Below, piece after piece: positions 62,719 to 64,000 of a DNA stretch of 64,000 nt. The stretch's first letter is position 1; each line of letters opens with the position of its first letter. Origin of the DNA: Methylobacterium adhaesivum (GTDB taxonomy: Bacteria; Pseudomonadota; Alphaproteobacteria; Rhizobiales; Beijerinckiaceae); NCBI RefSeq assembly GCF_022179065.1, contig NZ_BPQD01000001.1, positions 490,753 through 554,752 of the forward strand, in the 5' to 3' direction. A program made the translations under genes and the position numbers. A model generated the notes under the pieces. That model was given only the letters and a program-made list of their open reading frames with translations, did no database searches and had not been told where the DNA came from.

Positions 62719-63441
62719 ATGAGTGCGGCCCGTTTCCGTTCCGGCCCCTGGTTATTCGGACTGCTCGCCGGCCTCCTCGCCGCCGGCCTCGTGGCCCTCG
62801 GCGTCTGGCAGCTCCAGCGCCGCGCCTGGAAGCACGACCTCGTCGCCCGCGTCGAAGCCCGCATCCACGCCGCGCCCGTACCGGCCCCCACGGATTGCGC
62901 AAACGCCGATTGCGATCCCTACCGCCACGTCTTCGCTGACGGCGTGTTTCGCCACGACCGCGAGACCCTGGTCCAGGCCGTCACGGAAGCCGGCGCCGGG
63001 TTCTGGGTGCTCACCCCCCTGGAGGGCGGGGACAGCCGGGCGATCCTGATCAACCGCGGTTTCGTCCCGACCGACCGGCGCGATCCCGCCACACGGTCGG
63101 CCGGCCAGCTCACCGGGCCCGTGCATGTGGCCGGCCTGCTGCGCCTCTCGGAGCCCGGCGGCGCATTCCTGCGCAGCAACGATCCGCCGGCCAATCGCTG
63201 GTTCTCGCGCGACGTCACCGCGATCGCGGCCGCCCGCGGCGTGACGGCCGCCGCCCCCTACTTCATCGACGCCGATGCGACGCCCAATCCCGGCGGCCTG
63301 CCGCTGGGCGGCCTCACCGTCGTGGCGTTTCCCGACAACCACCTCGTCTATGCCCTGACCTGGTTCGCCCTCGCCGCCATGGTGCTGGGCGCGGCGGCCT
63401 ACGCCTTGCGCGACGCCGCCCGCACGCGACGGCGTGCCTGA
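62719..63441 (+). CDS. SURF1 family protein (oxidase assembly)
   Basis: 240 aa. SURF1 layout with helices at both ends: GPWLFGLLAGLLAAGLVALG at the start and YALTWFALAAMVLGAAAYAL at the end. Between them lie the signature GVWQLQRRAWK and the late INRGFVPTDRR and DNHLVYALTWF. SURF1 helps heme insertion into subunit I of heme-copper oxidases, so its place directly after cyoD is apt. No cyoE (heme O synthase) follows within the window. Confidence 0.9.
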   Translation: MSAARFRSGPWLFGLLAGLLAAGLVALGVWQLQRRAWKHDLVARVEARIHAAPVPAPTDCANADCDPYRHVFADGVFRHDRETLVQAVTEAGAGFWVLTPLEGGDSRAILINRGFVPTDRRDPATRSAGQLTGPVHVAGLLRLSEPGGAFLRSNDPPANRWFSRDVTAIAAARGVTAAAPYFIDADATPNPGGLPLGGLTVVAFPDNHLVYALTWFALAAMVLGAAAYALRDAARTRRRA

Positions 63442-63644
63442 GACACCGGGGCAGGGGAGGGGGCTTTTCGGACGAGGCCCGCCACCGCCGAACAGTGCGG
63501 CTACGGAAGAGGGGAGGGGGCACGCGCGCGACCCCTGGCACGCGCCATCCCCGTCACGAAACGGCGTTTGCGAGCGAATTCAGGGGTTTGGGGCGGGCTG
63601 TCTTGGACCTGTCGCAAAAAATGCGCGTGGCGGTCATTTCGCGG

Positions 63645-63673
63645 TTGACGGTGGGCGGGGCGGCCTCTAGAAG
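63645..63673 (+). promoter_or_regulatory. rrn-like promoter 1
   Basis: TTGACG, 17 bp, TAGAAG. The spacer is G-rich. It shares the -35, the spacer length, and the CTCTAGA-G core of the -10 with promoter 2. Confidence 0.6.
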
Positions 63674-63848
63674 CCTGTTCATCGGCGGCGGCCAGCGGGT
63701 CTTACGGGATCTGGCGGGGCGGTTTGCCGGTCATCTTGGAGATTTAGCGGATGGATGATCCGGCTCTGGCTGGATGGTCCACTGTTTTTGTCTCTTGGAT
63801 GTTGTTCTGTCGGTTGGATGGTTTGGCGGGTTCGCTGGATTGTCCAGG

Positions 63849-63877
63849 TTGACAGGGCGGCGACGGGGCTCTAGACG
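63849..63877 (+). promoter_or_regulatory. rrn-like promoter 2
   Basis: TTGACA, 17 bp (G-rich), TAGACG, with CTCTAGA at the -10. Nearly the same as promoter 1, 204 bp upstream. Confidence 0.6.
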
Positions 63878-64000
63878 CTCCGAACCGCTGGGACGGCCCA
63901 CCGATGGTGGGTTCGGTACCACGGTTTTCCAAGTCTGGCAACCGGGTTTCGTGTGGGCAACCACCGTCTGGTTGATCTTGAGTTTCCGGAGCGATCCGGC

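Larger units (their letters stand above)
63442..64000. other. Untranslated region leading out of the window, probable rRNA operon leader
   Basis: No gene is seen in 559 bp. Two promoters of the same design are present (see next entries), 204 bp apart and both reading rightward. From about 63740 the DNA turns T/G-rich with repeated GGATGG and GGTTG words, as in rrn leaders. A 16S gene would be expected within a few hundred bases beyond 64000. Confidence 0.55.

Noticed and set aside
63495-63758. An 87-codon frame in the terminal untranslated region
   Set aside because: It runs across promoter 1, has no ribosome site and low-quality composition.
1-64000. CRISPR arrays, integrases, transposases or phage structural genes
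   Set aside because: No regularly spaced direct repeats and no such proteins were found on either strand.

Overview
The window is high-GC DNA from an alphaproteobacterium, most likely a member of the Methylobacteriaceae. Support for this is the biotin genes, a CyoABCD quinol oxidase, ureide catabolism genes, BA14K, PRC-barrel and DUF2254 type envelope proteins, and NTG/GTG starts with tight GTGA or ATGA overlaps. The placement is inferred from protein content. No rRNA gene lies inside the window, but two rrn-like promoters sit at its right edge.

Layout. 3-4481: a same-strand sugar operon (truncated rfbF, rfbG, C-methyltransferase, 3,5-epimerase, reductase) that should build a CDP-linked C-methylated 6-deoxyhexose for surface polysaccharide. 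4467-10868: a one-domain response regulator, then bioA and bioF facing away from each other. Between the two bio genes lies an AT-rich island (about 6.3-9.7 kb) with an OLD/ABC-type ATPase and a TOPRIM-like partner, which is the best candidate in the window for an undescribed anti-phage system. 10888-15332: a giant Aas-type fusion (LplT-like MFS, PlsC, acyl-ACP synthetase) divergent from a TetR regulator, with a 15-bp operator-like palindrome between them.

15333-50310 is accessory stress and envelope DNA: pirin, two sensor kinases and a NarL regulator, a ribosome modulation factor-like protein, a DUF421 protein, many small secreted proteins, an AI-2E permease, MscS, two Na+/H+ antiporters, DUF2254, a K+ channel, SulP, MFS and an RND pump. 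It also holds a decayed gene fragment, a perfect 19-bp inverted repeat and an in-frame 24-bp duplication in sulP.

50311-55299: a catalase-like protein lacking the distal His and Asn, a LysR regulator, and a divergent DctA-like transporter with (S)-ureidoglycine aminohydrolase and ureidoglycolate lyase, so a purine/ureide nitrogen module. 55373-56514: tRNA-Gly(CCC), maf and yacG. 56619-63441: an MHS-type MFS, then cyoABCD and a SURF1 protein, forming a terminal oxidase operon. 63442-64000: untranslated DNA with two near-identical strong promoters, probably leading into an rRNA operon beyond the window.
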